From: WM-3-3 sp041660045
GTDB taxonomy: Bacteria > Pseudomonadota > Gammaproteobacteria > Methylococcales > Methylomonadaceae
DNA: 64,000 nt
NCBI GenBank assembly: GCA_041660045.1
Contig: JBAZXA010000010.1
Location: 1-64,000 of the forward strand
Direction of reading: 5' to 3'
Positions within the stretch are counted from its first letter, which is position 1; each line of letters begins with the position of its first letter. Below the pieces are notes generated by a model, which was given only the letters and a program-made list of their open reading frames with translations, was not told the DNA's origin and did no database searches. The translations under genes were made by a program, and so were the position numbers. Of this stretch, positions 35,783-45,582 are shown piece by piece.

Positions 35783-37122
35783 GGTGCGGTTTTCTCCAGA
35801 ATATTATTAATCATGCTGGCGACGGGTTTATCCTCAGTTTGTAACTTTTCGGTAGTCACCACCAAGGCATCTAAATCTTCTAAGGCTTTTGGGTTTTGAT
35901 GCAATTTATCTACCGCTAGTAAGAGCTGTTTGTAACCACCAACATTGCCGAATAGGGTTGGTTCGCGTGCCGTGATGAGGGTTTCTAATTCATGGTCTGC
36001 CGCAGTGCGATGGAATTCGTCTAAACCCTCTTCAAATTGTTGTAAGTTGGTAAAGCCGCCAGTTTCGGCATATTTTTCAAACAATTGGGCAGTATTGCCA
36101 GCATTGCTAATGAAATCGTTAGCAGCATTCTTTAGAAATTGCGGATTGTCCATTTGGTTTTTAAAGGCATCACGAAACAATGGGCTTTGTTGCAGCAACA
36201 TAAAGCCCGTGTTGTCATCCACCCGTTCTAAGCTTAAGCCTGCGGCAGGTGAAAACGGCATATGTAAAATGCGCGCTTTCCATTTTTGGTAATAAATGCT
36301 GGTTAACTTGACGGTGCCGGCTACGATAGCTGTTATCAAGGCCGCAGGTGGGATTAGTGTCCCTAAGGTGGCGCCAAAGCTTTTTAGTGCATTGCTCACG
36401 ATATCGGTTAAAGGGCCGTCATTTTCTAAACTATCTTTGGCGTTGGTTGCGGCAAGTAGGGCATCTTCTGTTTTGCCTTCGCCAATCAGGCCTTTGGCAA
36501 GATCAACACCTTTTTTGACGTTTTGGGCGAGATCAACATATTTATCGCCAGAATTGTTGGGCAACACACTGGCAATGGCCTGTACAGTATCTAAGCCAGT
36601 GCTGATGGTATCCAATAACGCACCCGTTTTGCCCAGTTCTTGTTGGTTGATAACAGCATCGCGCTGGCTAGTGGCTGCTTTGGCTTGTTGCAAAATTGTG
36701 CTTTCAGAATCTTTGTTTTGGCCACGGGCGCCAAAATAAAACCCAATAATAGTGCCAAGTATGCCACCCATCACATCAGGGAATGGGAACTGGCCTTTGG
36801 GTAAGGCTAAAAACAATAAGGATGCAGTAACAATTAATAAAGCAATGACACCTCGTATAGTGCCTTCCGGCAATCCTGCAGGGCATTGAAAAAACAAGGC
36901 CAATTGTTTTTCCTTAATACACGTTTCCAAAAAAGTTTTTTGTACGTGTTGCAGATAGAATAAAAAAGCCGCCACAATTAAAGCCATAATGGCCAATGGC
37001 GTTAATAATTGGATTAATGTGGACCAAGATGCGGGATCGGGATTGTCTGCAGCGTCACTTGTTGGCATTAAGCAAAGACCGCCAATTAATAGGATTAGCT
37101 GTAAATGTGAAGGTGTGCGCAT
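35779..37122 (-). CDS. Multi-pass membrane protein of unknown function
   Basis: This 447-aa protein has an N-terminal signal-like helix (residues 5-24), then membrane segments at about 38-58 (LIQLLTPLAIMALIVAAFLF), 86-107 (EGTIRGVIALLIVTASLLFL) and 116-132 (GGILGTIIGFYFGAR), and another near 250-272. The P-x-GTIRG...G-x-ILGTIIGFYFGAR pattern recurs in a poorly described class of bacterial membrane proteins. The remainder (135-245 and 280-447) is soluble, helical and Asp/Asn-rich. First gene of the operon with a lipoprotein and an exported-looking hydrolase; a channel, holin-like or anchoring role is inference only. Confidence 0.75.
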   Translation of the reverse strand: MRTPSHLQLILLIGGLCLMPTSDAADNPDPASWSTLIQLLTPLAIMALIVAAFLFYLQHVQKTFLETCIKEKQLALFFQCPAGLPEGTIRGVIALLIVTASLLFLALPKGQFPFPDVMGGILGTIIGFYFGARGQNKDSESTILQQAKAATSQRDAVINQQELGKTGALLDTISTGLDTVQAIASVLPNNSGDKYVDLAQNVKKGVDLAKGLIGEGKTEDALLAATNAKDSLENDGPLTDIVSNALKSFGATLGTLIPPAALITAIVAGTVKLTSIYYQKWKARILHMPFSPAAGLSLERVDDNTGFMLLQQSPLFRDAFKNQMDNPQFLKNAANDFISNAGNTAQLFEKYAETGGFTNLQQFEEGLDEFHRTAADHELETLITAREPTLFGNVGGYKQLLLAVDKLHQNPKALEDLDALVVTTEKLQTEDKPVASMINNILEKTAP

Positions 37123-37440
37123 AAATCAACCTGTTTTTGGGGTTATGGGTGACATTACTTGCTGACGTTCAAAACATACAAATTCTGTGGCGATATTGCA
37201 CTGGTTCCGCAATTTTGGCAATGATGTCGGTAAAACCTGCAATTTTTTTTGCGCAGGCTTAAGTGCTAGTGCCTGCATGTTTTTAAAAAACTATTATAAA
37301 ATAATGGTTTGTCTTGCAGTTAGGGTTAGGGCTGGGCGCGCAAAAAATAAATTATCGGCGGCAGCATCGACTGGGCCACTTGAACTACACTAAAGCTGTT
37401 ACAATATCGTATTTTATAGCACCTATCACAAGGATTTTTA
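37123..37440. other. Intergenic region before the helicase gene
   Basis: These 318 bp separate the divergent membrane-protein and helicase genes. No coding sequence or known RNA was recognised. A GTTACAATAT box near 37398 could be part of a helicase promoter, and AAGG at 37431-37434 is its ribosome site. Confidence 0.45.
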
Positions 37441-38751
37441 ATGTCTTTTGCTCAACTCGGTTTAGCCGACGAACTTCTTAAAGCAGTAGCAGAACAGGGG
37501 TATACCTCCCCAACGCCTATCCAACAACAAGCCATACCATTAATTTTGGATGGCCGTGATGTGTTGGCAGGGGCACAAACAGGAACCGGCAAAACGGCTG
37601 GTTTTACCTTGCCAATGTTGCAAATGTTGGCTGCAGGCCAGGATAAGCAAGCTAAATTTAGGAACGTTCGGGCGTTGGTGTTAACACCAACCCGAGAGTT
37701 AGCGGCGCAAGTTTATGAAAGTGTCAGGGTTTATGGGAAATATCAGCCATTATTTGTGCAGGCAATTTATGGTGGCGTCAGTATTAACAATCAAATCCGG
37801 AATTTACAAAAAGGCTGTGACATCATAGTGGCTACCCCAGGCCGTTTGCTGGATCATCTACAGCAAAAAAACATAGATCTGTCGTTTGTTAAAATGTTAG
37901 TGCTGGATGAGGCGGATCGCATGTTGGATATGGGTTTTTTGCCTGATATTAGGAAAATTCTTGAACGTATCCCGCAAAAACGTCAAACCTTATTATTTTC
38001 GGCAACTTATTCTAATGAGATTAAAGCCTTGTCAGCCACTGTGCTGCGTAATCCGGCAACCGTTGAAGTGGCTAGGCAAAATGCCACCGCAGAAAATGTA
38101 TCTCAACGGGTTTATGGCATATTAAAGGAACAAAAGCGGGAGTTGCTATCCTTTTTGGTGGGTAATGGCAACTGGCAGCAAGTTTTGGTGTTTGTGCGTA
38201 CCAAACATGGCGCGGACCGCTTGGCAAAACAGTTGCATATTGATGGCATCCGCACTGGCGCGTTGCATGGCGACAAAACGCAAGGTGCGCGCAATAAAGT
38301 TTTGGAATGGTTTAAAACGGGCAAAATTACGGTTTTAGTGGCGACGGATATTGCTGCACGTGGTTTGGATATAGACCAATTGCCACATGTGGTTAATTTT
38401 GATTTGCCGCAAGTTGCTGAAGATTATGTCCACCGTATTGGCCGGACTGGCCGTGCCGGTGCAAGTGGTGAAGCCATCTCATTAGTTAGCCCTGAAGAGG
38501 CTTGGATGTTGGCTGATATTGAAAAAATGTTAAAGCGGCAAATTGAGCGTGTTGCCGACACGGGCTATGCACCCGTTTCGTTAAAAGTGATGGATGCACC
38601 TAAAAAAAATGCGCCTAGTAAAGCGGGTGCAAAAAAAGATTTCCGGCACACTAAAAAAGTGGTGGCAAATCCGGGTGCCAAGCCTAAAACTGAAGCAGGT
38701 GGCCGCGGCAATAGTAAGCCTAGGCAGCGGCGGGCAAGAGCAGCGGCTTAA
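37441..38751 (+). CDS. rhlE: DEAD-box ATP-dependent RNA helicase, RhlE-like
   Basis: This 436-aa helicase has the Q motif (YTSPTPIQQQAIP), motif I AGAQTGTGKT, Ia PTRELAAQV, motif II DEADRMLDMGF, III SATYS, V TDIAARGLDI and VI HRIGRTGRAG, in the right order. A basic Lys/Arg-rich tail (residues about 385-436) probably binds RNA. Family roles are ribosome assembly and RNA turnover; assignment to RhlE over other DEAD groups is by the YTSPTPIQ and MLDMGF context. Confidence 0.93.
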   Translation: MSFAQLGLADELLKAVAEQGYTSPTPIQQQAIPLILDGRDVLAGAQTGTGKTAGFTLPMLQMLAAGQDKQAKFRNVRALVLTPTRELAAQVYESVRVYGKYQPLFVQAIYGGVSINNQIRNLQKGCDIIVATPGRLLDHLQQKNIDLSFVKMLVLDEADRMLDMGFLPDIRKILERIPQKRQTLLFSATYSNEIKALSATVLRNPATVEVARQNATAENVSQRVYGILKEQKRELLSFLVGNGNWQQVLVFVRTKHGADRLAKQLHIDGIRTGALHGDKTQGARNKVLEWFKTGKITVLVATDIAARGLDIDQLPHVVNFDLPQVAEDYVHRIGRTGRAGASGEAISLVSPEEAWMLADIEKMLKRQIERVADTGYAPVSLKVMDAPKKNAPSKAGAKKDFRHTKKVVANPGAKPKTEAGGRGNSKPRQRRARAAA

Positions 38752-39065
38752 GTTGTTTGGGCAGTGTCGCTTTGGACTAATACCCATGGTTTTACGACGA
38801 CTGCCCAAACTTCAGCTTGCGTTTGAATCCAGGCTATGGCTTGTTGGTCGCTAACCAGGCCTAATTGCTTTTGTTGCAGCCACTTCTCAACTTGGTCTTT
38901 ATTATCCTGCGAAAATTGGTAGGCGACATCGACCAAATCTAACTCAGGGGCGACAAAAACCGCAGTGCCACTGGCAAAAAAGCGCTGTAACTCGCTCCAA
39001 GCGATTTTGGAAGTTTCTAAATGGACTTTCTCGCGGGCTAACACTTCGGCATTGGTTTTATGCAT
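38748..39065 (-). CDS. DUF2288 family protein
   Basis: This 105-aa protein contains HLETSKIAWSELQRFFASGT, VAPELDLVDVAYQFSQDN and the terminal AEVWAVVVKPWVLVQ, which match the DUF2288 family, widespread in gammaproteobacteria and cyanobacteria and uncharacterised. Its stop overlaps the convergent helicase stop by 4 bp. Confidence 0.85.
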   Translation of the reverse strand: MHKTNAEVLAREKVHLETSKIAWSELQRFFASGTAVFVAPELDLVDVAYQFSQDNKDQVEKWLQQKQLGLVSDQQAIAWIQTQAEVWAVVVKPWVLVQSDTAQTT

Positions 39066-39167
39066 AATTTACCTTCTTTTTTAGCTGGTTTTTTGACAGC
39101 GACTGCCGTATTGTTAAAATGTATTGTGCAATTATAACTATAACTAAATTAAATCAGGAGATGTTGC

Positions 39168-39935
39168 ATGTCGCTATTTGATATTTTCACTAAGAAAAAT
39201 AAACTCAGTTCGGCTATAAAACAAGTGGCTTTAGCGCGTAAAAGCGATGCAGGTAAGGCAAACCAGCTGTACAAACAAGCTTATCAGAGTTATGCGGAAA
39301 TATTAACAGACCATCCGCTATTGGCAGAGACACTATATAACTGGGGTTTTGCTTTATTGCACGAAGCTAAAGCTAAGCCAGTTGAAGAAGCAGAATCGCT
39401 TTATGAAGAGGCAATTGCCAAGTTTTCTTTTTGTATTATGTTATCCCCTAATTATCTAGGTGCAGCCATCGATAGTGGCGTTGCATGGATGGATTTGGCG
39501 CGGCTGAAAGGCTTACCAGCCCATGACCAGGCTTATGATAGGGCTAAGGCGCAGTTTGAATTGGCCAATGCAATTCAAAACGGGCCGGCTTGTTACAATT
39601 TGGCCTGCATTTATAGTTTGCGTGGTGATCAAGGGGCTTGCCAAAGTGCGTTGGAAGACGCCCGGGATAAGGGTAGTTTACCCGATTTGGATGATATTAT
39701 AGCGGATCCGGATTTGGCTAATGTCAAGTCTCAAGCTTGGTTTAGTGAATTTTTGGAATCGGTTAAGACTAAGAAGGTCGTGGTAGACACACCGGCTGTT
39801 AAGCCAGCAGCAGAAACTATAGTACCAGCTGAACCGGAGGCGGCACCTGCGGAAGCTTCTGCAGCTGACGAAGAGCTAGCGGCTAATGTAGAAATGGCAC
39901 CCGCTGAGGACATTCCTGAGCACATGCGGCATTAA
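39168..39935 (+). CDS. Tetratricopeptide-repeat protein
   Basis: This 255-aa cytoplasmic protein has TPR-like helices over residues 10-185: YKQAYQSYAEILTDHPLLAE, YEEAIAKFSFCIMLSPNYLG and NGPACYNLACIYSLRGD, the last matching a TPR end-of-group domain. The C-terminal 65 residues are an Ala/Glu/Pro-rich, probably disordered tail. A CAGGAGATG site precedes the start. Function unknown; such proteins usually scaffold complexes. Confidence 0.8.
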   Translation: MSLFDIFTKKNKLSSAIKQVALARKSDAGKANQLYKQAYQSYAEILTDHPLLAETLYNWGFALLHEAKAKPVEEAESLYEEAIAKFSFCIMLSPNYLGAAIDSGVAWMDLARLKGLPAHDQAYDRAKAQFELANAIQNGPACYNLACIYSLRGDQGACQSALEDARDKGSLPDLDDIIADPDLANVKSQAWFSEFLESVKTKKVVVDTPAVKPAAETIVPAEPEAAPAEASAADEELAANVEMAPAEDIPEHMRH

Positions 39936-39946
39936 TGGGACGGGAA

Positions 39947-40513
39947 TCATTGGCCACTTTTGCTATGGCAGGCGGCTAGCATGGCTTGCATTTTAGCCAA
40001 ACCTAAATGGCGGGTTAAATCGATATTTTTCTTAGGTATCGATTCCCCTGCATTGGGATAATTGGCCAGGGCTAGGCTAATACTGCTTTCCCGTAAGAGA
40101 TGTAAGACTGGAAAGGGCGATCGGTTAGTGTAATTGGCAGGATCATCATAAGAGGCGTCTTCAAAACAATATTCGGGATGAAAGCTAGCTAGCTGATAAG
40201 TGCCTTCGTAGCCTTGATTTTCTAGCACTATTTCAGCCATGGATAAATAATCCAGATAATCGTCAAAATGGCTAAGCCAGTCTGGGTACACTAACAAAGT
40301 CGTTTCAATCGCGGCATTATTATCGAGTTCATGGCATTCAATGATAAGTTTTGCTAAACATTCTTCTGGCGTAACGCCCTCATCAACAACCAATCTAATT
40401 CGGTCTGCTTCCCATTGCGGCTTAGCAAATGGACAAATTTCGTATTGTATTATGACACTGCTAAGCCAGGTTTGAGTGGCAACAATTGCGGGGTGTTGAG
40501 TCTGTTTTTGCAT
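39947..40513 (-). CDS. DUF1415 family protein
   Basis: This 188-aa protein has the family opening (TQTWLSSVIIQYEICPFAKP), LLVYPDWLSHFDDYLDYLSM and YQLASFHPEYCFEDASYDDP with ANYTNRSPFPVLHLLRESSI, all typical of DUF1415, conserved in proteobacteria without a proven role. It is convergent with the TPR gene, 11 bp apart. Confidence 0.9.
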   Translation of the reverse strand: MQKQTQHPAIVATQTWLSSVIIQYEICPFAKPQWEADRIRLVVDEGVTPEECLAKLIIECHELDNNAAIETTLLVYPDWLSHFDDYLDYLSMAEIVLENQGYEGTYQLASFHPEYCFEDASYDDPANYTNRSPFPVLHLLRESSISLALANYPNAGESIPKKNIDLTRHLGLAKMQAMLAACHSKSGQ

Positions 40514-40636
40514 GAATAGTCGCTTTATAGAAGGTAAAAATGATTTTTTGGAGCAGTTAAGCTAGAAATTGTTATAAAATAGTGGGTCAATATTTAACGT
40601 CTGGTTTATGAATAAATCAATTTTTTGGAGCAATTT

Positions 40637-41305
40637 ATGCGCATCATCCTGCTAGGGAGCCCAGGTTCAGGCAAGGGTACTCAAGCTCAGTATATAACTG
40701 AAATGTACGGTATTCCCCAAATTTCCACAGGAGATATGCTGCGTGCGGCCGTGCGGGCGGGAACAACGCTAGGCCTGGAAGCAAAAAAAGTCATGGATTC
40801 AGGGGCTTTGGTGTCCGATGACATTATCTTGGGATTAATTAAAGAGCGCATCGTGCAGCCCGATTGTAGCAACGGCTTTTTGTTGGATGGTTTTCCACGC
40901 ACAATTGCCCAAGCAGAAGGCTTAGAAGCGCTAGGCGTTGAAATAGATACAGTTATTGAAATCGTGGTTGATGATGACGAAATAGTTAAACGTATTGTTG
41001 GCAGGCGTTTGCACCCTGCGTCTGGGCGAATTTACCATGTACAATTTAATCCACCCAAAACTGAAGGGGTTGATGACGTAACCGGGGAAAGCTTAATTCA
41101 GCGGGATGATGATAAGGAAGAGACTGTGCGCAAACGCTTAGCTGTTTATCATCAGCAAACTAAACCATTAGTGGGTTTTTACTCGGCTAAAGGCGATAAA
41201 ATCCTATTTGTGTCGATATGCGGCGTTGGTACGGTGAATCAAATCACGGCACAAATTTCTGATATCTTAGCGATAAAAAAGGTGACAAGTATTGCGGGAA
41301 ACTAA
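40637..41305 (+). CDS. adk: Adenylate kinase
   Basis: This 222-aa enzyme interconverts ATP and AMP with two ADP. The P-loop is GSPGSGKGT (residues 7-15), the AMP-binding region ISTGDMLRAAVR, and the long LID domain contains GRRLHPASGRIYHVQFNPPK without zinc cysteines. The start at 40637 follows TTGGAGC by a good distance; the four codons upstream belong to the leader. Confidence 0.97.
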   Translation: MRIILLGSPGSGKGTQAQYITEMYGIPQISTGDMLRAAVRAGTTLGLEAKKVMDSGALVSDDIILGLIKERIVQPDCSNGFLLDGFPRTIAQAEGLEALGVEIDTVIEIVVDDDEIVKRIVGRRLHPASGRIYHVQFNPPKTEGVDDVTGESLIQRDDDKEETVRKRLAVYHQQTKPLVGFYSAKGDKILFVSICGVGTVNQITAQISDILAIKKVTSIAGN

Positions 41306-41369
41306 TAGGCTAGCAAAGGCCTATCTTACTTAAATTAGCCGTGCAGACGGCATAACTAAAATAATAATT

Positions 41370-42788
41370 ATGACTGGCAAAACCTTATATGACAAATTAT
41401 GGGAAGATCATGTCGTTTGTACCGAAGATGATGGCTCATCATTACTTTATATCGATCGGCATTTAGTACACGAAGTTACGTCGCCGCAGGCATTTGAGGG
41501 TCTGCGCCTAGCTGGACGAAAGCCTTGGCGAGCGGCTAGGAATTTAGCGGTTGCTGACCATAATGTGCCGACTATAGACCGTGATAAAGGCATAGCCGAT
41601 CCGGTTTCGCGCTTACAAGTTGAAACTTTAGACCTCAATTGCGCAGAATTTGGTATTACCGAATTTGACATGGCCGATGTGCGTCAAGGCATAGTGCATG
41701 TGATTGGTCCTGAGCAAGGCGCTACTTTACCAGGCATGACTGTGGTTTGTGGTGATTCGCATACGTCCACCCACGGCGCATCCGGCGCCTTGGCTTTTGG
41801 TATAGGTACCTCTGAAGTTGAGCATGTTTTGGCGACGCAATGTTTAGTTCAGAAAAAAGCAAAAAATATGCTGGTTAAAGTTAACGGCATGGTAGGCCAA
41901 GGTATAACCGCAAAAGACATCGTTTTAGCCATAATAGGCAAAATTGGTACGGCTGGCGGTAACGGCCATACCATAGAGTTTGCCGGTGATGCGATTTGGG
42001 CCTTGTCCATGGAAGGCCGTATGACGGTTTGCAATATGGCTATTGAAGCCGGCGCGCGTGCTGGTTTAATTGCGGTTGATGATATTACTTTAGAGTATTA
42101 TTACGGTCGTCCCTACGCACCAAAAGGCGATGATTGGAATATGGCGGTGCGTTATTGGCAACGCTTAAAGTCCGATAATTATAGCGGCAACTTGTTTGAT
42201 AAAGTAGTAACCATCAACGCAGCCGACATTAAGCCGCAAGTCACTTGGGGCACCTCGCCGGAATTAGTGTTGGCGATAGATCAAGCGATTCCAGACCCTA
42301 CTTTTGAAACCAATGAAGTCAAGCGCCAAGGCATGTTACGGGCCTTAGAATATATGGCATTAAAAGCAGGCACCCCAATCAAGGATATTTATTTGGACAA
42401 GGTTTTTATCGGTTCTTGTACAAATTCTAGAATTGAGGATTTAAGATCTGCCGCCGCCGTTGCCAAAGGCAAAAAAGTGGCTGCAAATATTAAGCAAGCG
42501 TTGGTGGTGCCTGGTTCTGGATTAGTTAAACGTCAAGCTGAGGCAGAAGGCTTGGATCAGGTGTTTATCGACGCGGGTTTTGAGTGGCGCGATCCAGGTT
42601 GCTCTATGTGTTTGGCGATGAATGCTGATCGTTTAGAGCCTGGTGAACGCTGTGCGTCTACTTCCAACCGTAATTTTGAAGGCCGTCAAGGACATGGTGG
42701 CCGTACGCATTTGGTGAGTCCTGCAATGGCGGCGGCAGCGGCAATTGCGGGTCATTTTGTTGATGTTAGCCGTTTAAGTGGAGGCTAA
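41370..42788 (+). CDS. leuC: 3-isopropylmalate dehydratase large subunit LeuC
   Basis: This 472-aa aconitase-family subunit isomerises 2- to 3-isopropylmalate in leucine synthesis. The 4Fe-4S ligands are C350 (IGSCTNSR) and C411/C414 (GCSMC); GDSHTSTHGA is another hallmark. It is the first gene of leuC-leuD-leuB-asd, with 3 bp to the leuD start, so the two subunits are made together. Confidence 0.98.
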   Translation: MTGKTLYDKLWEDHVVCTEDDGSSLLYIDRHLVHEVTSPQAFEGLRLAGRKPWRAARNLAVADHNVPTIDRDKGIADPVSRLQVETLDLNCAEFGITEFDMADVRQGIVHVIGPEQGATLPGMTVVCGDSHTSTHGASGALAFGIGTSEVEHVLATQCLVQKKAKNMLVKVNGMVGQGITAKDIVLAIIGKIGTAGGNGHTIEFAGDAIWALSMEGRMTVCNMAIEAGARAGLIAVDDITLEYYYGRPYAPKGDDWNMAVRYWQRLKSDNYSGNLFDKVVTINAADIKPQVTWGTSPELVLAIDQAIPDPTFETNEVKRQGMLRALEYMALKAGTPIKDIYLDKVFIGSCTNSRIEDLRSAAAVAKGKKVAANIKQALVVPGSGLVKRQAEAEGLDQVFIDAGFEWRDPGCSMCLAMNADRLEPGERCASTSNRNFEGRQGHGGRTHLVSPAMAAAAAIAGHFVDVSRLSGG

Positions 42789-42791
42789 GTG

Positions 42792-43433
42792 ATGCAAGCA
42801 TTTACGAAAATTACTTCCTTAGTAGTGCCACTGGATAGGGCGAATGTTGACACGGATGCCATTATTCCTAAACAATTTTTAAAATCCATCAGGCGCACGG
42901 GTTTTGGGCCGTTTTTATTTGATGGTTGGCGTTATTTAGATCATGGCGAACCTGATATGGATTGTTCGGGGCGAAAACTGAACAGTGATTTTGTGCTTAA
43001 TCAGCCCCAATACCACGGTGCCCAAATATTATTGGCCAGGGAAAATTTCGGCTGTGGTTCTTCCCGCGAACATGCGCCTTGGGCACTAGAAGATTATGGT
43101 TTTAGGGCGATAATTGCGCCTAGTTTTGCCGATATTTTTTACAATAATTGTTTTAAGAATGGCCTGTTACCCCTATTGTTATCGGCCTCGGTAGTCGATA
43201 AATTATTTAAGGAGGTAAAGCCTGGTTATCAATTGAAAATTGATTTACAGGCGCAAAAAATAGTCACGCCAAGTGATCGTAAAATCAGCTTTGAGATTGA
43301 TCCTACCCGAAAATACCGCTTACTCAATGGTTTGGATGATATCGCATTGTCTTTGCAACATGCTGATGATATTAAAGCCTATGAACAGCAGCGTGCCAAA
43401 CGGGCACCTTGGCTGTTTGAAGGTGATTTATAA
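42792..43433 (+). CDS. leuD: 3-isopropylmalate dehydratase small subunit LeuD
   Basis: This 213-aa subunit has the LeuD features ANVDTDAIIPKQFLKSIRRT and GCGSSREHAPWAL with FADIFYNNCFKNGLLP. The ATG at 42792 is preferred over the GTG three bases earlier because GGAGG lies 7 bp upstream of it. It completes the isomerase with LeuC. Confidence 0.97.
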   Translation: MQAFTKITSLVVPLDRANVDTDAIIPKQFLKSIRRTGFGPFLFDGWRYLDHGEPDMDCSGRKLNSDFVLNQPQYHGAQILLARENFGCGSSREHAPWALEDYGFRAIIAPSFADIFYNNCFKNGLLPLLLSASVVDKLFKEVKPGYQLKIDLQAQKIVTPSDRKISFEIDPTRKYRLLNGLDDIALSLQHADDIKAYEQQRAKRAPWLFEGDL

Positions 43434-43471
43434 CGCTATTAAAGTCATAACGGACTAAGGTTTTAACGAGA

Positions 43472-44563
43472 ATGACCAAAAAGATTGCAGTTTTGCCAGG
43501 TGATGGCATAGGCCCTGAAATTGTTACAGAAGCTATAAAAGTGCTGCAATGGCTAAATACAGACATGGCGCTGGGCTTGGAATTTGAATATGGCTTAATT
43601 GGCGGTGCCGCTTATGATGTGCATGGCAGGCCATTTCCTGAGCAAACTGAAGCCTTGGCCAAGCAAGCTGACGCAGTATTATTGGGTGCTGTCGGTGGGC
43701 CAAAATGGGAAGCCTTAGATATATCGGTACGGCCAGAAAAAGGTTTATTGGCGATACGTTCTGAGTTGCAATTATTTGCTAACTTGCGCCCGGCCATATT
43801 ATATCCGCAACTGGTGCATGCATCGACTTTAAAGCCTGAAGTGGTTGCTGGACTAGATATTATGATAGTGCGGGAATTAACCGGTGGTATTTACTTTGGC
43901 CAACCGCGCGGTATCCGCTTATTGGAAAATGGCGAAAGACAAGGTTTTAATACCCTGGTTTACAGTGAATCAGAAATTAGCCGGATTGCCCATTCCGCAT
44001 TTCAAATTGCACAAAAAAGAAACCATCGCTTATGTTCGGTAGATAAGGCCAATGTCTTGGAATGCACTGAGTTATGGCGCGAAGTGGTGTGTGAAGTGGG
44101 CAAACAATACCCCGATGTGGAGCTTAGCCATCTTTATGTGGACAACGCGGCCATGCAATTAGTGCGGGCGCCTAAACAATTTGATGTCTTAGTCACCACC
44201 AATATGTTTGGTGATATTTTGTCGGATGCGGCAGCTATGTTAACAGGGTCTATTGGCATGTTGCCATCAGCTTCGTTAGACGCCAATAATAAAGGCATGT
44301 ATGAACCTATCCATGGCTCAGCCCCTGATATAGCCGGGCAGGGTATTGCTAACCCATTGGCCACCATTTTGTCGGTGGCGATGATGCTACGTTACAGCTT
44401 TGATAACACTGCCGCGGCTGAGCGTATTGAGCAGGCTGTTTTTGACGCCTTAGATAGCCAAGTCCGTACTGGCGATATTTATTCGGATGGTATGCAAAAA
44501 GTTAGCACCTCAGCAATGGGTGATGCGGTGGTAACGGCCTTAAAAAATGGGGCAGCATCATGA
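43472..44563 (+). CDS. leuB: 3-isopropylmalate dehydrogenase LeuB
   Basis: This 363-aa NAD-dependent enzyme oxidises 3-isopropylmalate. It has AVLPGDGIGPEIV at the start, RELTGGIYFGQPRG, the substrate-binding SVDKANVL, and the metal/NAD region FGDILSDAAAMLTGSIGMLP with HGSAPDIAG. The stop overlaps the asd start by 4 bp (ATGA), implying coupled translation. Confidence 0.98.
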   Translation: MTKKIAVLPGDGIGPEIVTEAIKVLQWLNTDMALGLEFEYGLIGGAAYDVHGRPFPEQTEALAKQADAVLLGAVGGPKWEALDISVRPEKGLLAIRSELQLFANLRPAILYPQLVHASTLKPEVVAGLDIMIVRELTGGIYFGQPRGIRLLENGERQGFNTLVYSESEISRIAHSAFQIAQKRNHRLCSVDKANVLECTELWREVVCEVGKQYPDVELSHLYVDNAAMQLVRAPKQFDVLVTTNMFGDILSDAAAMLTGSIGMLPSASLDANNKGMYEPIHGSAPDIAGQGIANPLATILSVAMMLRYSFDNTAAAERIEQAVFDALDSQVRTGDIYSDGMQKVSTSAMGDAVVTALKNGAAS

Positions 44564-45582
44564 CCAAGCTATTTAATGTTGCCGTGGTTGGGGCAACGGG
44601 TGCAGTTGGCGAAGCCATGCTGTCTATTTTGGAACAACGTAAGTTTCCGGTAGGCGAAGTTTATGCCTTGGCGAGCAGTAAATCTGTCGGTAAACGCACA
44701 CCGTTTAAAGGCGGATCATTAAAAATTGAAGATTTGGCAACCTTTGATTTTACTAAGGTGCAGATTGGTTTGTTTTCACCAGGTGCTGCGGTTTCTGCCG
44801 AATATGCGCCCAAGGCAGCGGCGGCGGGTTGTATTGTTATTGATAACACCTCACAATTTCGTTATGACGACGATATTCCGTTAGTAGTGCCGGAAGTTAA
44901 TCCTGAGAAGATTGCCGACTATAAAAATCGTGGGATTATTGCTAACCCAAACTGTTCAACGATTCAAATGTTGGTGGCCTTAAAGCCAATTTATGATGCG
45001 GTAGGCATTAGCCGGATTAATGTTTGTACTTATCAGGCGGTATCCGGTACCGGTAAGGAAGCCATAGATGAATTGGTGCAGCAGACCGCTTTGTTATTGA
45101 ATGGCAAGTCGGTAAAAGCTAAGGTTTATCCAAAACAAATTGCCTTTAATGTGTTGCCGCAAATCGATGTTTTCATGGATAACGGCTATACCAAAGAAGA
45201 AATGAAAATGGTTTGGGAAACCCGAAAAATCTTGGGTGATGACAGCATTTTAGTTAACCCAACTGCGGTCAGGGTACCGGTATTTTTTGGCCATTCCGAA
45301 GCTGTACATATTGAGACCCGTGAGAAAATTGATGCTAAGGCGGTGAAGGCCTTATTGCTTAAGGCGCCGGGTGTTAAAGTTGTTGATGAGCATAAAGATG
45401 GCGGATATCCCACGGCCGTGACACATTCTTCGGGAAAAGATGCGGTTTTTGTCGGGCGCATTCGGGAAGATATATCCCATCCGCTTGGAATTGATTTGTG
45501 GGTAGTGGGTGACAATGTCCGTAAAGGCGCGGCCTTGAACAGTATACAAATAGCTGAGGAGCTAGTAAAAAATCACATTTAG
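44560..45582 (+). CDS. asd: Aspartate-semialdehyde dehydrogenase
   Basis: This 340-aa enzyme makes aspartate semialdehyde for lysine, threonine and methionine synthesis. It has the NADP motif VVGATGAVGE, the catalytic cysteine C132 in NPNCSTIQML, and SGTGKEAIDEL. Linkage of asd with leuB and fimV is a common gammaproteobacterial arrangement. Confidence 0.97.
   Translation: MTKLFNVAVVGATGAVGEAMLSILEQRKFPVGEVYALASSKSVGKRTPFKGGSLKIEDLATFDFTKVQIGLFSPGAAVSAEYAPKAAAAGCIVIDNTSQFRYDDDIPLVVPEVNPEKIADYKNRGIIANPNCSTIQMLVALKPIYDAVGISRINVCTYQAVSGTGKEAIDELVQQTALLLNGKSVKAKVYPKQIAFNVLPQIDVFMDNGYTKEEMKMVWETRKILGDDSILVNPTAVRVPVFFGHSEAVHIETREKIDAKAVKALLLKAPGVKVVDEHKDGGYPTAVTHSSGKDAVFVGRIREDISHPLGIDLWVVGDNVRKGAALNSIQIAEELVKNHI

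Noticed and set aside
36296..36739. Plus-strand 147-codon frame antisense to the membrane protein gene
   Set aside because: It is a shadow of the real minus-strand gene, with no ribosome site or domain, and the operon logic supports the other strand.
34157..37122. Interpreting the envelope module as a prophage lysis cassette
   Set aside because: No integrase, att repeats, capsid or tail genes surround it and base composition matches the neighbours, so a prophage remnant is not supported.
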